Of a stretch of DNA of 64,000 nucleotides, positions 46,963 through 58,710 are shown piece after piece (position 1 is the first letter of the stretch; each line of letters opens with the position of its first letter). Under the pieces are notes generated by a model, which did not search any database, was not told the DNA's origin, and saw nothing but the letters and a program-made list of their open reading frames with translations. The stretch comes from Bacteroidota bacterium (GTDB lineage Bacteria; Bacteroidota; Bacteroidia; CAILMK01; JACPUW01), in the NCBI GenBank assembly GCA_016192035.1, contig JACPUW010000001.1, forward strand, positions 33,090-97,089, written 5' to 3'. The position numbers were made by a program, and so were the translations under genes.

Positions 46963-48243
46963 CTACCCGCCCAAGTCAAGGCCTATATCCCGCCTATACA
47001 CCTTGCCCTCATACCGCACCGCCTCTATCTGGGCGTAGCATATGCCCAGCGCATCCCGTAGCGTATCGCCCAGCGCGCTCACCGCCATCACACGCCCGCC
47101 GGCAGTGGTCAGCACATGGTTTTCCAGGGCAGTGCCCGCGTGGTAAATCATGGCGCCAGCCACCGCACCGCCTATTTTTATCGCCTTCCCCTTGCTGTAT
47201 TCACCCGGGTACCCCGCCGATGCCAGCACCACCGTGGCGCAGGCCTGAGGGTATAGGTCCACCGCCGCTTGTGGGCCCAGCCCACCCCTGGCCGCCGCGT
47301 AGAGCAGCGGCAGCAAGTCGCTTTTTATCCTCGGCAGCACCGCCTCCGTTTCCGGATCCCCCATACGGCAGTTGTACTCTATCACATATGGTTCACCCGC
47401 CACACGCATCAAGCCAAAGTACAAAAAGCCCCTGTAGTCTATCCCATCGGCCCGAAGGCCCCGCATGGTGGGCCTAACTACCTGCGAATCTACTTTCTCC
47501 ATAAAATCCGCATCGGCATACCACACCGGCGACACCGCGCCCATGCCCCCCGTATTCGGCCCGCTATCCCCTTCGCCCACCCGCTTATAGTCCTTGGCCG
47601 TGGGCAGCAGCACATAGTCCTTACCGTCACATACCGCAAACACCGATAACTCCCTCCCATCCAGATAATCCTCCACCACCACCTTGGCCCCCGCCGCGCC
47701 GTATTTGCCGTCCAGCAGCATGTCGCGCAGGGCATCCTCCGCCTCCCCGGGGGCCAGGCACACCCTCACCCCCTTGCCCGCCGCCAGGCCGTCGGCCTTC
47801 AGCACTATGGGCGCCCCCTTCCGGGCCACATACTCCGCCGCCTGCGCATACTCACTGCCGGCAAACGTGGCATAGCACGCCGTGGGTATGCCGTGACGCA
47901 GCATAAACCCTTTGGCAAAGTCTTTACTGCCTTCTAGTTGGGCCGCCATTTTGTTGGGCCCAAACACCGGCACCTCACAGGTCCGGGCATCGGCGCCCAA
48001 ATAGTCCACCAACCCGGCCACCAGGGGAGACTCCGGCCCCACCACCACAAAATCAATTTTGTTAACATGAACATAACCCGCCAGCTGATCAAAATTCATG
48101 GGGTCTATCTGCACCGGCTCCGCCACCCCCACCGTACCTCCGTTGCCAGGGGCCATAAACACCCGTTCACAGGCCTTGCTCTGTGAAATCTTGTGTGCCA
48201 GCGCATGCTCCCGGCCACCCGAGCCTATGATCAATACTTTCAT
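46963..48243 (-). CDS. purD: Phosphoribosylamine-glycine ligase
   Basis: [69 protein letters not shown]; start at internal Met. Confidence 0.97.
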   Translation of the reverse strand: MKVLIIGSGGREHALAHKISQSKACERVFMAPGNGGTVGVAEPVQIDPMNFDQLAGYVHVNKIDFVVVGPESPLVAGLVDYLGADARTCEVPVFGPNKMAAQLEGSKDFAKGFMLRHGIPTACYATFAGSEYAQAAEYVARKGAPIVLKADGLAAGKGVRVCLAPGEAEDALRDMLLDGKYGAAGAKVVVEDYLDGRELSVFAVCDGKDYVLLPTAKDYKRVGEGDSGPNTGGMGAVSPVWYADADFMEKVDSQVVRPTMRGLRADGIDYRGFLYFGLMRVAGEPYVIEYNCRMGDPETEAVLPRIKSDLLPLLYAAARGGLGPQAAVDLYPQACATVVLASAGYPGEYSKGKAIKIGGAVAGAMIYHAGTALENHVLTTAGGRVMAVSALGDTLRDALGICYAQIEAVRYEGKVYRRDIGLDLGG

Positions 48244-48351
48244 CGTTTTCTTTTTGGTGCCTGCCGGCAAAGGTAACCGTACCCGTTCAGGCTTTTCTAC
48301 CCAGTTTGAGCACCTGTGTTGCACGTGGAAATTTGGGTATTTTCGCAGCGT

Positions 48352-49056
48352 ATGGAAACCCCACTCAGGTACGCCAACCAACTAAAAGTCACAGGTTTTA
48401 CCCATCACCACCAGCGCATCATCCAGCATGCACGGGTACTGGTGGTGGGTGCCGGCGGACTCGGCTGCCCAGTACTCTTGCAGCTCTCCGCACTCGGCCT
48501 GGGCCACATCACCCTCTATGACCACGACCACATAGAAACCCACAACCTCAACCGCCAAACCCTGTACAGCGAACAGCACCTGGGCCAGCCCAAAGCCATC
48601 ACCGCCGCCGGCATATTGCGCGGGTTTAACCCCGACGTAGAAATCGTCCCCGTAGTTGAAATGTTGGGAACCAAGCAAATAGCATCCCTTGATGCCAAGT
48701 GGCAAGTGGTGGTTGACTGCACCGACAACATAGCTACCCGACACCTGCTCGACCACTTTTGCCAAACTCATGGCATTCCCCTCGTCTTTGGCGGTGTACG
48801 CATGTTGGAAGGACAGTTTGGCGTATTCAACTACCGGGGGGGGCCTTCCTTCTCAAAAGCATTTCCCGCCCATGGGCGCTTTGAACGAATTGAAGACTGC
48901 AATCTGCTGGGAACCTTTGCATTCGCCTGCCATATGGTGGCATCCTATCAAGTAAACGAGGTGTTTAAGATCATCACCGGCCTGGGCAGGGTCATGTCGG
49001 GCAAGGTCACCACCATCAACCTAGAATCGGTTACCCATTTCACCGTCGGCTTTTAG
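48352..49056 (+). CDS. ThiF/MoeB/HesA-family E1-like adenylyltransferase
   Basis: VLVVGAGGLGCPVLLQLSALGLGHITLYDHDHIETHNLNRQTLY, VVDCTDNIATRHLL; start likely METPLRYANQ. Confidence 0.88.
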   Translation: METPLRYANQLKVTGFTHHHQRIIQHARVLVVGAGGLGCPVLLQLSALGLGHITLYDHDHIETHNLNRQTLYSEQHLGQPKAITAAGILRGFNPDVEIVPVVEMLGTKQIASLDAKWQVVVDCTDNIATRHLLDHFCQTHGIPLVFGGVRMLEGQFGVFNYRGGPSFSKAFPAHGRFERIEDCNLLGTFAFACHMVASYQVNEVFKIITGLGRVMSGKVTTINLESVTHFTVGF

Positions 49057-49127
49057 CCCACCTTTCTAAACAATCCCCATTTATTCACCCCCTTTCACAC
49101 AGCTTGCCTTACTTTGGGCCACCTATC

Positions 49128-52100
49128 ATGAAATCCATTCTCTCCATCCTCATTTTTTTGGGCATGGGTTATGGCCTCTCGGCCCAATACCAATTTATTG
49201 AAAACAAGGGACAATGGAACAAAAAGGTCTTGTTTAAGGCATTTGTGGATGCAGGTGAGGTCATGCTCGAAAATGACGGCATCCGCTTTCTTTTCTACAA
49301 CGGCCAACAGGTAGAAGCCCATCACAACCGCAGTTCATCAGACAGCATCCTGGACTGCCATGCCATCAAACTCCAGTTCATGGGCGCTCAAGATGCCAGT
49401 CAGGTTTTGACCGCCGTTAAGAACCCCACCCTGTTCAACTACTTCAGGGGCAACAACCCAAGCCGATGGGTTAACGGGGCGGCTGCCTATGAGCGCATCA
49501 CCCTGCGAAACGTGTATCCAGGAATTGACTTTGAACTCTACAGCTTCCAGTATAAAATCAAGTACAACTTCATAGTCCACCCCGGCGCACATCCATCTGA
49601 CATAGCCATGCGCTACCTGGGTGCCGATAGCCTGGCCCTGCGCCAAGGCAACCTGCACATAGCCACATCCCTGCGACCCCTGGTGGAAGAAAGGCCCTAT
49701 TGTTATCAAACACTTGCTGGCCAACGCACCGTGGAAATACCCTCGCATTTTGTGCTGGAAGGCGACGTGCTCCGCGTGGCACTTGACAAACCCCCCAAAA
49801 AATCATACCCACTCGTTGTTGACCCTACCCTGGTCTTTGCCACTTTTTCGGGCTCCACCGCCGACAACTTTGGTTTTACCGCCACCCACGACCTCGATGG
49901 AAACGCCTATTCGGGAGGTACCGTGTACTGGTTTGGATTTCCCGTTACCCTAGGCGCTTTTCAATTGTCCTGGCATGACGGCGTAGATGTGGACTCGTGG
50001 ATAGGCGACCTACGCCGCGACATAGGAATACTAAAATACAGCCCCGATGGAACTAAGCTATTGTACGCCACCTACCTGGGCGGTTCTCACAACGAAGACC
50101 CCCACAGCATGGTGGTCAATAGCGACAATGAACTGATCGTGTTTGGAAACACCGGTTCCAGTGATTTCCCCGTGTCCGTGAGCGCCTTCGATACCAGTTT
50201 CAATGGCGCTTATGATATTTTCCTGGCCCGGCTTTCCCCTGATGGATCCCGCTTGTTGGCTTCCACTTTTGTGGGAGGCAGGGGGCGTGACGGCCTCAAT
50301 GGCCAACAAATACTCGGTGGGTCAGGTAAGTCAAATACCAACCCTTTGGGTTTCAATTATGGCGACGAGTACAGGGGCGAAGTCCAAGTAGATGAATTTG
50401 ACCAGGTATATGTGGCTTCCGTGTCCACCTCCGACGATTTTCCCGTCACTTCTACCGCTTTTCAATACACCAAAAAGGGAAAACACGATGCCGTTGTGTT
50501 TTGTCTTGACAAAAAGCTCAGCGCGCTGCTCGGGGCAACCTATTTTGGCGGGGTTGAAAACGATGCCTGCTATGCCATAGGCTTTGATCCTGCCGGCAAC
50601 GTGGTAGTGGCCGGGGGCAGCAAAAGTCCAGGGCTTCCCTTTGTTACATCCGCGTTTCAGCCCGCACGGTACGGTCGGATTGACGGCATACTGGCCCGCT
50701 TTGACCCTAAGCTCGAAAAACTCCTTTCAGGCACCTACTTCGGCATGGCCAATAGAGACCAGGCATATTTCCTCCAAACCGACGAACTCGGTGGGGTCCA
50801 CATTACTGGCCAGACTTTTAGCGACACTTTTTACCATGTCAATGCCAAATACCACACCCCTGCGGGCAAACAGTACCTGGCGGGGTTCGACACCACTTTC
50901 ACCCAGCTGCACTATGCTGCCACCTTTGGTTCGGGAAGGCAGGAACCTGACCTGTCCCCCAGTGCCTTTTTGGTTGACCAGTGCGGTAGGCTTTACCTTA
51001 CCGGGTGGGGTGGCCGGGCCAATTTTGGCGGATGGGCCAGCGACCTGCCCATTCCCAATCCTTCCACAGCAATCAAGAGCCAAACCAAGGGCTCCGATTT
51101 TTACCTGGCCGTATTTGGTGCCGGTATGGATAACATTCTGTATGGTAGCTACTTTGGCGGTGATACCGCCGCTGAACACGTGGACGGCGGCACCAGCCGA
51201 TATAACCGCGCAGGCATAGTATATCAGTCGGTGTGCGCCGGCTGTGGGGCGGGCTCATCTGATTTTCCGGTCACCAAAGGGGTGGTGAGCGAAACAAACA
51301 ACGCGGCTACCGGCAACCTCTGCAACAATGCCCTGTTCAAACTCGACTTTGACGCGCCAGTGCTGTTCGCCGATTTTGATGTGTTGCCCGCCTACTGCCA
51401 TGGCACCACCATACAGCCCATAAACCGCAGCACCAACGCCCTGGACTATGCTTGGGACTTTGGCGACGGGAATACCTACACCACCGCCAGCCCCACACAC
51501 CAGTACGCCGACACGGGGCAATATACCATAACGCTCATAGTGAGCAATATATACTCCTGTCCGGGCAAGGATACCTTTACACGCACCGTTTGGCTCTATA
51601 CGCGTTCGGGTGCAGGCTTTACCACCGCTGCCGATGCCTGTGGACGCGTATATGACTTTATCAATACCAGCAACCCAGCCCAAACCTTTCACTGGGCATT
51701 TGGTGATGGAAAGCATTCCAAGTATATAGAGCCCAGTCATATATACGCCGATACAGGGAAATATACCGTGCGACTGCTCACCGACTCCGGCACCTCTTGC
51801 GCCGACTCTGCTTTTTTGCCAATTGTGGTAGGGGGCACCCATGCCAATTTTAATTTTCTAACCGATAGCTGTGGCCGGTATGTTTCCTTTTTCGACAAGT
51901 CTAACGGGGCTTTTTCTTGGTACTGGACCATGGAACCGGGGGTGTTTGACACAGACAATAACCCCAGCCATGCCTTTAGCGATACGGGGACCTATACCGT
52001 AAGCCTGGTAATCAACAAGGGACATGTATGCAGCGACAGCCTGGCAAGAAAAGTGAAGGTTAAGATATTCAATAGATTGGCCGATATGTCCCTCGCCATA

Positions 52101-53516
52101 GATAGCTGCTCGTTTACCGGGTTGGCCATAGCCAATGGCCGCGCATGGTCAGGGTATAAGTGGATCCAACAAGATACCATTTGGGGCGATAGCCTGTTTT
52201 TTAATACCAATGGCCCAGGTCTTTACCCCATCACCCTAGTGGCCGACCCATTTTCTTTTTGCCCCGATACCACCGTGCGCTACCTGTCACTCGACCCCTT
52301 GCCGATATGCGATTTTGAAGTGGTGACAGATACCTGCTTATCAAAAATATATACGCTTAATAAGTCAATCAATGCCCACGCATATAGCTGGTGGGTAGAA
52401 GGGCTCAAGAGCACACAAGAAAACCCCACTTTTACCCTCACCGACACGGGGCTCTACCAGGTAGTATTGGTAGCCAACCCTTTTTCGGGTTGCGCCGATA
52501 CCCTGGTGGTCCCTGCCCATCTCCAGCGGCTGGGCTACGCCTTGTTTGGCGCTGAGGTGCTGCCCTGTAGCCAGCAGGTAGCCATCACCAATGAGTCGGT
52601 GAATGCCGACAGCCTTTTCTGGGTGTTAGGGCCAAAAGCAGGGCAAGTGCACTGGTCAAACGACACCCTGACCTTTGCATCGAAGGGATATAAGGTGCTT
52701 ACCCTCATTACCAATCCTGACGCAGGCGGCTGTAGTGACACCTTTGAACAAAAGTTTTATCTGCCACCCTCGCCCCAGGCCAATTTTCAACCATTCACCG
52801 ATACCTGTTTATCGGTCAGGGTATTTGAGCGACAGGGTTTGGACTATCCACGGGTACAATGGTACCTGGACAGCAGCCCAAGACAGCTAGGGGATACCCT
52901 GCGCATACAGTTGGCCGATACCTTGGGGCATTTGGTGAAGCTAGAGGTGACCGACAGCAACGGTTGCACAGATACAATTTCTACTTGGCTACGCATCAGG
53001 CAATTGGAAAGGGCTGCCTTTGCGGCCAATATAGACAGTTGTACCGGTCAAGTAGAAGTGGAAAACCTTTCTGTGGGTGCTTTTTCCTATACTTGGTACC
53101 TGCAGGGCCAGGAATTTTCCCGGGATTTTCTGCCCAGGTTTGGCCTAGCTTCTATGCCCGAATATCAGGTATTGGCCCTTCGGATCAATGACGGTTATCC
53201 ATGTGCGGATTCTACATCAAGAGAGCTGTATTTCCATATGCTGCAGCCCCATGAGCTTGAAGTGCCCAATGTGATAAGCCCTAACGGCGATGGCAAAAAC
53301 GACCTTCTATACCTGCCCTACATAACCAACCATTGCTATGATGCCAAACTGGAGATATTTAACCGCTGGGGGGTGAAGGTGTATGAAGCCCAGGGCAAAG
53401 AGCTGGCTTGGGATGCCAAAAACACAGCGGGAAGCGGCTTAAATCCAGGGGTTTATTATTACTTCCTTACCATAGGCGACCATGTGGGCCACGGCAGTAT
53501 CACGGTGGTGCGCTAG
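49128..53516 (+). CDS. Large secreted PKD-domain protein with type B T9SS (gliding motility-associated) C-terminal domain and N-terminal SBBP-type repeats
   Basis: Signal peptide; repeats such as GNTGSSDFPVSVSAFDTSFNG; PKD-like YAWDFGDGNTYTTASPTHQYADTGQYTITLIV; C-terminus VPNVISPNGDGKNDLLYLPY...LEIFNRWGVKVYEA...GVYYYFLTIGD. Confidence 0.9.
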   Translation: MKSILSILIFLGMGYGLSAQYQFIENKGQWNKKVLFKAFVDAGEVMLENDGIRFLFYNGQQVEAHHNRSSSDSILDCHAIKLQFMGAQDASQVLTAVKNPTLFNYFRGNNPSRWVNGAAAYERITLRNVYPGIDFELYSFQYKIKYNFIVHPGAHPSDIAMRYLGADSLALRQGNLHIATSLRPLVEERPYCYQTLAGQRTVEIPSHFVLEGDVLRVALDKPPKKSYPLVVDPTLVFATFSGSTADNFGFTATHDLDGNAYSGGTVYWFGFPVTLGAFQLSWHDGVDVDSWIGDLRRDIGILKYSPDGTKLLYATYLGGSHNEDPHSMVVNSDNELIVFGNTGSSDFPVSVSAFDTSFNGAYDIFLARLSPDGSRLLASTFVGGRGRDGLNGQQILGGSGKSNTNPLGFNYGDEYRGEVQVDEFDQVYVASVSTSDDFPVTSTAFQYTKKGKHDAVVFCLDKKLSALLGATYFGGVENDACYAIGFDPAGNVVVAGGSKSPGLPFVTSAFQPARYGRIDGILARFDPKLEKLLSGTYFGMANRDQAYFLQTDELGGVHITGQTFSDTFYHVNAKYHTPAGKQYLAGFDTTFTQLHYAATFGSGRQEPDLSPSAFLVDQCGRLYLTGWGGRANFGGWASDLPIPNPSTAIKSQTKGSDFYLAVFGAGMDNILYGSYFGGDTAAEHVDGGTSRYNRAGIVYQSVCAGCGAGSSDFPVTKGVVSETNNAATGNLCNNALFKLDFDAPVLFADFDVLPAYCHGTTIQPINRSTNALDYAWDFGDGNTYTTASPTHQYADTGQYTITLIVSNIYSCPGKDTFTRTVWLYTRSGAGFTTAADACGRVYDFINTSNPAQTFHWAFGDGKHSKYIEPSHIYADTGKYTVRLLTDSGTSCADSAFLPIVVGGTHANFNFLTDSCGRYVSFFDKSNGAFSWYWTMEPGVFDTDNNPSHAFSDTGTYTVSLVINKGHVCSDSLARKVKVKIFNRLADMSLAIDSCSFTGLAIANGRAWSGYKWIQQDTIWGDSLFFNTNGPGLYPITLVADPFSFCPDTTVRYLSLDPLPICDFEVVTDTCLSKIYTLNKSINAHAYSWWVEGLKSTQENPTFTLTDTGLYQVVLVANPFSGCADTLVVPAHLQRLGYALFGAEVLPCSQQVAITNESVNADSLFWVLGPKAGQVHWSNDTLTFASKGYKVLTLITNPDAGGCSDTFEQKFYLPPSPQANFQPFTDTCLSVRVFERQGLDYPRVQWYLDSSPRQLGDTLRIQLADTLGHLVKLEVTDSNGCTDTISTWLRIRQLERAAFAANIDSCTGQVEVENLSVGAFSYTWYLQGQEFSRDFLPRFGLASMPEYQVLALRINDGYPCADSTSRELYFHMLQPHELEVPNVISPNGDGKNDLLYLPYITNHCYDAKLEIFNRWGVKVYEAQGKELAWDAKNTAGSGLNPGVYYYFLTIGDHVGHGSITVVR

Positions 53517-53517
53517 C

Positions 53518-54000
53518 TTATTTCCAGAACTGGAGCATCTTAAGGGCATCGTTGGGGTTCACGCCCAAGAATTGGTACAGAAAATAAAAAAGGGAAGAAT
53601 AGAGGCTAAAAGACACAAACATGTACAGGAAGACCTTTTTGGAGTTTTGCTCTATGGTGCCCGCCAGAATGGTGCCTATGGGCACTTGGAGCAGTACGGG
53701 AGTGAGTAGGGCCACCCCCGTTAGGCCAAACCTTTTCCTAAAGACTACCAAACGGCGCATCTTTTTGTTTATCTTTATTTTAGTGGGGTCTATGCCGCGC
53801 TTTTTCTTTATGTAGTACAGCACTTCCATAAGGAGCAGGTCATAGGCCACCACGCCTATCATGCCCCCGCCTATGGTAGTGGCAAAGTAGGTAAAAGCCC
53901 CCCAGCCATTGCCCAGGTTCACCACGGCCACCGCCACCCCTGCCAAATACTTAGTAGTTGACAGGGCCATAACAATCAGTATGTTAACCCATAATGACAT
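53518..54000 (-). CDS. Small multi-TM membrane protein
   Basis: 160 aa, several TM helices, no recognised domain. Confidence 0.6.
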   Translation of the reverse strand: MSLWVNILIVMALSTTKYLAGVAVAVVNLGNGWGAFTYFATTIGGGMIGVVAYDLLLMEVLYYIKKKRGIDPTKIKINKKMRRLVVFRKRFGLTGVALLTPVLLQVPIGTILAGTIEQNSKKVFLYMFVSFSLYSSLFYFLYQFLGVNPNDALKMLQFWK

Positions 54001-54008
54001 GCGTGCGG

Positions 54009-54662
54009 TTATACTTTCGTTCCAAAAGCCAGGTCTCCGGCATCGCCCAAACCGGGTACAATGTACGCGTGTGCATTCAGTTCGGGGTCTATGGCGCAGG
54101 TGTAGTGCACCACGCCCGGGGCATGGCGCCTCACATAGTCTATGCCGGCAACAGAGGCAAACACTGAGGCAAAAATGACCTTTTGAGGCTTGGTTCCCTC
54201 AATTATTTTTTGGTAACAGGCTATCATGCTCCTCCCAGTGGCACACATGGGGTCCACCACCAGGAGTGTTTTGCCATCGAGCGGCGGTTTGGCCTCGTAG
54301 CCGGTAACTATTTCAAAATTGCCCTGGGCATCATACCGCCTAAAGGCCGACACAAAAGCCGCCGATGCGCGGGGCAGGGCGCGCAACATGCCAGACTGCA
54401 GGGGTAGGGCGGCCCGCAAAATGGCTGCTACCACCAATTGCTCTGATAGGGTGTGGACAGTGGCCGCTGCCAGGGGTGTTTCTATGCTTATGGTGTGGTA
54501 GTGCAGTGATTTGGAAATCTCATAGGCCATGATAAAACCCACTGATTCCATGTTGTCCCTAAACCGCCTTTGGTCGGTTTGCCTATCCTTGTGTCGCATG
54601 TCCAGGAGCCATTCACTAAGCAGGCTATGGGTGGCACCAAGTTCTATTACATTCTGTTCCAT
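54009..54662 (-). CDS. upp: Uracil phosphoribosyltransferase
   Basis: VVAAILRAALPLQSGML, LLVVDPMCATGRSMIACYQKI, YIVPGLGDAGDLAFGT. Confidence 0.9.
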   Translation of the reverse strand: MEQNVIELGATHSLLSEWLLDMRHKDRQTDQRRFRDNMESVGFIMAYEISKSLHYHTISIETPLAAATVHTLSEQLVVAAILRAALPLQSGMLRALPRASAAFVSAFRRYDAQGNFEIVTGYEAKPPLDGKTLLVVDPMCATGRSMIACYQKIIEGTKPQKVIFASVFASVAGIDYVRRHAPGVVHYTCAIDPELNAHAYIVPGLGDAGDLAFGTKV

Positions 54663-55627
54663 ATCAGGCTTTGAGGGAATTTTATCTTTCTTAGGCGGTA
54701 ATACACATGGGGGCTGGGGCCAAAACTGCGAAAAAAAGATTCGATTGGGGCAATGGAAGACCCATAGAAATCAAAACAACGGCTTAGTTGGGCGGCTTTT
54801 TCTAGTGCGCCATCCACCAGCAGGTTCATCACGTGCATGGAGCGGTACATAGGCAGGGCATAGCCGCTCATGAAATGGGTATAGTGTTCGTTGTGGGCAA
54901 AAAAGCCAGCTGCCGCCAATTGCCCATCGGGCGCATAAGTAGAGAGTAGGAAGCCATGATGGGCTTGCACGGCAGTATTGGCCAACCCGGCCAGCACCGG
55001 GACCGCCTGTGGCGGCACCAATTGCCTGCCCTCCTTTAGGTTGGCTTCCAGGGCTTGTACTACCTCATCTGCCGTGTGCGCCAATCGGTTTATAAAGCCA
55101 TCATTGGCAAGTTTCTGTATGTTTTTGCGCACCGATTTGGAGTAGCCCGCCCTCACCTGGGCCATGTCATGTTGCAGCGGCAGCAAATAGGTAAACCGGG
55201 GTAGCAGTTCTATGCCCTGCCAGGCGTAACCCGGGGCATATTCCGGATCTATTTCACTCATATAGTCAAACACGGCGGCCCGGCCCAATACAGGGGGCAA
55301 GAGTGCGCCCATGAGTCCATTTATGCGGTGGAGGCGCTTGTAGTTGCCCTCGGCATCATGGGGCCACCGGGGCACCAAGACCCCCCAGTAGCGGCTGGCA
55401 AACGGCTGCCGGGAAAGTGCCTGGCCCAGCTTCCGCTGGGTATAAAGGGGCATTACTCCTTGCCAAACACCCTGTTGGTCAATGGCTATGGTTGCCTCCC
55501 ACTGGCCATGGGTCACCGTGTCAATAAACCATGAAGCCACCGCCACGGTGGCGCCCGGGCATTGCTCTACAAAGGCATCCCAGGCCACGGGGTCCAAGTT
55601 TTTTCTGGATATAATCTCTACCTTCAA
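54647..55627 (-). CDS. GNAT/FemAB-like acyltransferase-family protein
   Basis: WDAFVEQCPGATVAVASWFIDTV ... FDFYGSSIAPIESFFRSFGPSPHVYYRL. Confidence 0.55.
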   Translation of the reverse strand: MKVEIISRKNLDPVAWDAFVEQCPGATVAVASWFIDTVTHGQWEATIAIDQQGVWQGVMPLYTQRKLGQALSRQPFASRYWGVLVPRWPHDAEGNYKRLHRINGLMGALLPPVLGRAAVFDYMSEIDPEYAPGYAWQGIELLPRFTYLLPLQHDMAQVRAGYSKSVRKNIQKLANDGFINRLAHTADEVVQALEANLKEGRQLVPPQAVPVLAGLANTAVQAHHGFLLSTYAPDGQLAAAGFFAHNEHYTHFMSGYALPMYRSMHVMNLLVDGALEKAAQLSRCFDFYGSSIAPIESFFRSFGPSPHVYYRLRKIKFPQSLIWNRM

Positions 55628-56973
55628 TCAATCAATGTTTTAGCTATGTCCAGATACAGTTTTTTCCATCCTTTCCAGCCTTCCATTTCGGCCAGTGCCT
55701 CGTGGTGCCACAAGCTTACATACAGCCCATGGCATTCCTTAAGTGTTTGAATTATATGTAATATGAGTTCTCCTGCCTGCTTGGGTGTATGGCCCATGTA
55801 GCGCCTAAGCGTTACATCCATGGTGCTAAAGGGAACGATGGTCAGGGCCGTAGGCTGCCGGCTCAGGGGGTTGAAAAAAGGGTAGGGCCGTGAGGTACCG
55901 GCGCGGAACCCCACTTCGTCGGCAAAACCCATGGAAAAGTCGTGGGTAATGCCTGAACCGAGTAATGACTGCTGGGTATGTGGCCAGGTGAAGCGCAAAA
56001 AGTGTTGCCGCGAATAATGAACGGGTCGATTGGTCAAGGTTTCAAGTGTATGTTTTTCAAGAGCAATGATTTCCGTGTGTTGGCTGCTGGCATAGCTCGG
56101 GTGTATTCCCCACTCAAAATCATGAAGATGCGCCTGTACAAATTGACCGAGTATGGAGGGATGCCTGGACTTGGTAAGGTCATAACGGGTAGTGCCGCCA
56201 CAGAGAAGAAAGAGCAGGTTTCGCTGGGCGGGCATTTTCATTTGGTCAAGCACTTCAAACGGGTCGGGGCCGCCCACAAGTGCCTGGGCCAGTTTCTGGG
56301 CGCTGGTCAGATGGGCGTACAGCAGGGCGCGGGCTATACCTGATAGCCTTATCCACAGGGGCTTGCCCTTTGATGCATAGACCTGGTCTATGTCTATGGT
56401 GTTCCACCAGGCAAAGGATTCCTGGGCCAGGCCGCGCACCTCCAGGTTGTGTAGCTGGTGCCGCAGGCGGGCTACCCAAATGTCTATCAATGGGTAGCGG
56501 TGGCCACCATGGGCATGGGTGGCACATGCCCGGGCAAGCACGCGTCCGTGGGGGTCGCGGGGCCATGCCGGGGCCAGTTCTTCCAGGCGCGCAAGAAGGT
56601 AATACACGGCTGCCAGTAGGTCAAACTCCCACAGTGGTGACTGGGGAAGGGCCATGGGAAACAGCACGCAATCAGCGTCATGGCCTGTAACCTCCGGGGT
56701 GGCAATGGCCGAAATACCTTGCTCCAGTTGGCCAAAAAAACCCGAATGGGGGATGGAGATGACCTGGCTGCCCACCCATAACTCTACCAGCTGGCCGGGG
56801 CCAGCGGTTTCTATGATGGTGTATGCCATGCCCAAGCGATGGCCCAAGAGGTAGTCAACGGTAAACAAGAGCTCTGGCCCTACGCTTGAGGAGGGCACCA
56901 AGAGTTGGCATGTAGGGGCGCCTGTGTTCACTGTGCGCTCAAAAGTGCGCCTTGAAAGGGTACATTTGGCCAA
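55624..56973 (-). CDS. Polysaccharide deacetylase-like protein
   Basis: NTIDIDQVYASKGK, FEWGIHPSYASS, HDFSMGFADEVGFRAGTSRPYPFFN; overlaps neighbour by 4 bp. Confidence 0.65.
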   Translation of the reverse strand: MAKCTLSRRTFERTVNTGAPTCQLLVPSSSVGPELLFTVDYLLGHRLGMAYTIIETAGPGQLVELWVGSQVISIPHSGFFGQLEQGISAIATPEVTGHDADCVLFPMALPQSPLWEFDLLAAVYYLLARLEELAPAWPRDPHGRVLARACATHAHGGHRYPLIDIWVARLRHQLHNLEVRGLAQESFAWWNTIDIDQVYASKGKPLWIRLSGIARALLYAHLTSAQKLAQALVGGPDPFEVLDQMKMPAQRNLLFLLCGGTTRYDLTKSRHPSILGQFVQAHLHDFEWGIHPSYASSQHTEIIALEKHTLETLTNRPVHYSRQHFLRFTWPHTQQSLLGSGITHDFSMGFADEVGFRAGTSRPYPFFNPLSRQPTALTIVPFSTMDVTLRRYMGHTPKQAGELILHIIQTLKECHGLYVSLWHHEALAEMEGWKGWKKLYLDIAKTLID

Positions 56974-56985
56974 AACTCCAGGAAT

Positions 56986-58674
56986 TTGTTTGGCGCCGGT
57001 CTCCGCACTTTCTACCGCATACTCCTTTTGAGCCCGCGCCGGCTGGTGCGCAGGTTTTGGGCACTCTGCGCCATGAGGCTGCTGGCCTCGGTGGTGGACC
57101 TGGCCGGTATAGCCGCCCTGCTTATGGTCATGTCAACCGCGCTTAGCCCTGATATGGGTGGACGAATGGCGGCCTGGTGGCCGGATGGGGGGGCGGATAC
57201 CTATGGCACAAAGGTGTGGACCCTGATGCTCCTGCTGGCTTGCCTACTCTTTTTTGCCGCCAAAAACCTGTTTACCTATTGGGTACAGTCGGCGGGCATA
57301 CTCCTGGGAGAGGAGTTAGGCCAATACCTGAGCGGCAGGCAGATGGAAGCCTTTTTTGCGCGGGGGTATGCCTATTTTCAGCACCAGTTGGTGTTTAAGA
57401 TCACCTTTGGCACCGCATCGCTGCCCTTTGACTTTACCTCCTTTGTGCTCAAATCGGTTTTTGCGCTGGTGGGTGAGAGCGCCGTGCTGCTGGTGTTCAT
57501 TGGCGTGGCAGTGGCAGCCAATCCATTGTTGGGCAGTATGCTCACGGTGGCTACCGTGCCGCTTACTTGGCAGCTATACCGCAAGATGGGTAGGAGGGCA
57601 TTGGCCTTTGGCACAAAAAAAAATACCCTGATACCCAAGAGCAACGACCAGATGTACAAGCTGTTTGAAAACTATGTGGAAACCAAGGTGTATAATGGTT
57701 TTGCGCAGTTTAGGGACCAGGCCTTGCGCACGCTAAGGGCCGTGAACCGGGCACGGCTTGACCAACAGCGCATGGCGTTTGTGCCAAAGAAGGCCCTGGA
57801 AATGGTAGCAGTGGCCCTGATCGTGGTGCTGTATGTGGCACACGCATTTGTGCTTGGAAGCCAAGAGGCTGGCAGCTTGGTGTTTGACCTGGGGCTGCTG
57901 GGTATGTATGGCTATAAGGTAATGCCGGCCATAGGGCAGGTGCTGGATGCCTTGATACAGATTAAACACTACAGCCCATCTATGGACGACATGTGGGTGA
58001 ACCTGCAAGTGCCCCAAAAGGAAAGGAATGACCGGGCAATACCCTTTGAGCGCGTGTTGCGGTTGCAGGACATAGGCTTGCGGATGGGTAACAAACAATT
58101 GTTTGATGGACTTGATTTTGAATTGCCCAAGGGAAAGATCACAGCGCTAACGGGGCCATCGGGGGTTGGCAAGTCCACGCTGGCCAAGCTGCTCATGGGC
58201 CTGCTGGCTCCCGATAGCGGGCGGGTATGGGCTGATGGACAGGAGGTACAGCTGGCGAACAATGAAGGGTGGCTGCATAAGTTTGCCTACTTGGGGCCAG
58301 AGACCCAAATGCTCTATGCCGGGGTGTATGAAAATACCTGCTACTCGCTGCGCACTGCCGGAAAGGAAGATAGGATACAAAGGGCACTGCTACGCGCCAG
58401 GCTGGGCCATTTGGAGAACCGGGAAGTGGGCGAACACGGCAAGTTGCTGTCAACCGGCGAGCGGCAGCGGCTGGGCCTGGCACGCGCCCTATATCACGAG
58501 CGCGAAATCTTGGTGCTTGACGAGTTTTCTGCCAATCTGGACAATGAAAACGAGCGGGCCATAATGGATACCCTGTTGGGACTAAACCGGGACCTGGGCC
58601 TCACCATATTGCTCATCACCCACAAGGACAATTTGCTGCAAATGGCCCATGCCCATGTGGCGCTGGGGGCGTAG
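56986..58674 (+). CDS. ABC transporter, fused permease/ATPase
   Basis: TM domain plus [44 protein letters not shown]. Confidence 0.9.
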   Translation: MFGAGLRTFYRILLLSPRRLVRRFWALCAMRLLASVVDLAGIAALLMVMSTALSPDMGGRMAAWWPDGGADTYGTKVWTLMLLLACLLFFAAKNLFTYWVQSAGILLGEELGQYLSGRQMEAFFARGYAYFQHQLVFKITFGTASLPFDFTSFVLKSVFALVGESAVLLVFIGVAVAANPLLGSMLTVATVPLTWQLYRKMGRRALAFGTKKNTLIPKSNDQMYKLFENYVETKVYNGFAQFRDQALRTLRAVNRARLDQQRMAFVPKKALEMVAVALIVVLYVAHAFVLGSQEAGSLVFDLGLLGMYGYKVMPAIGQVLDALIQIKHYSPSMDDMWVNLQVPQKERNDRAIPFERVLRLQDIGLRMGNKQLFDGLDFELPKGKITALTGPSGVGKSTLAKLLMGLLAPDSGRVWADGQEVQLANNEGWLHKFAYLGPETQMLYAGVYENTCYSLRTAGKEDRIQRALLRARLGHLENREVGEHGKLLSTGERQRLGLARALYHEREILVLDEFSANLDNENERAIMDTLLGLNRDLGLTILLITHKDNLLQMAHAHVALGA

Positions 58675-58710
58675 GGGCTGGCCGGGTGGCCCATGGCGGG
58701 GCAGCGGGGG

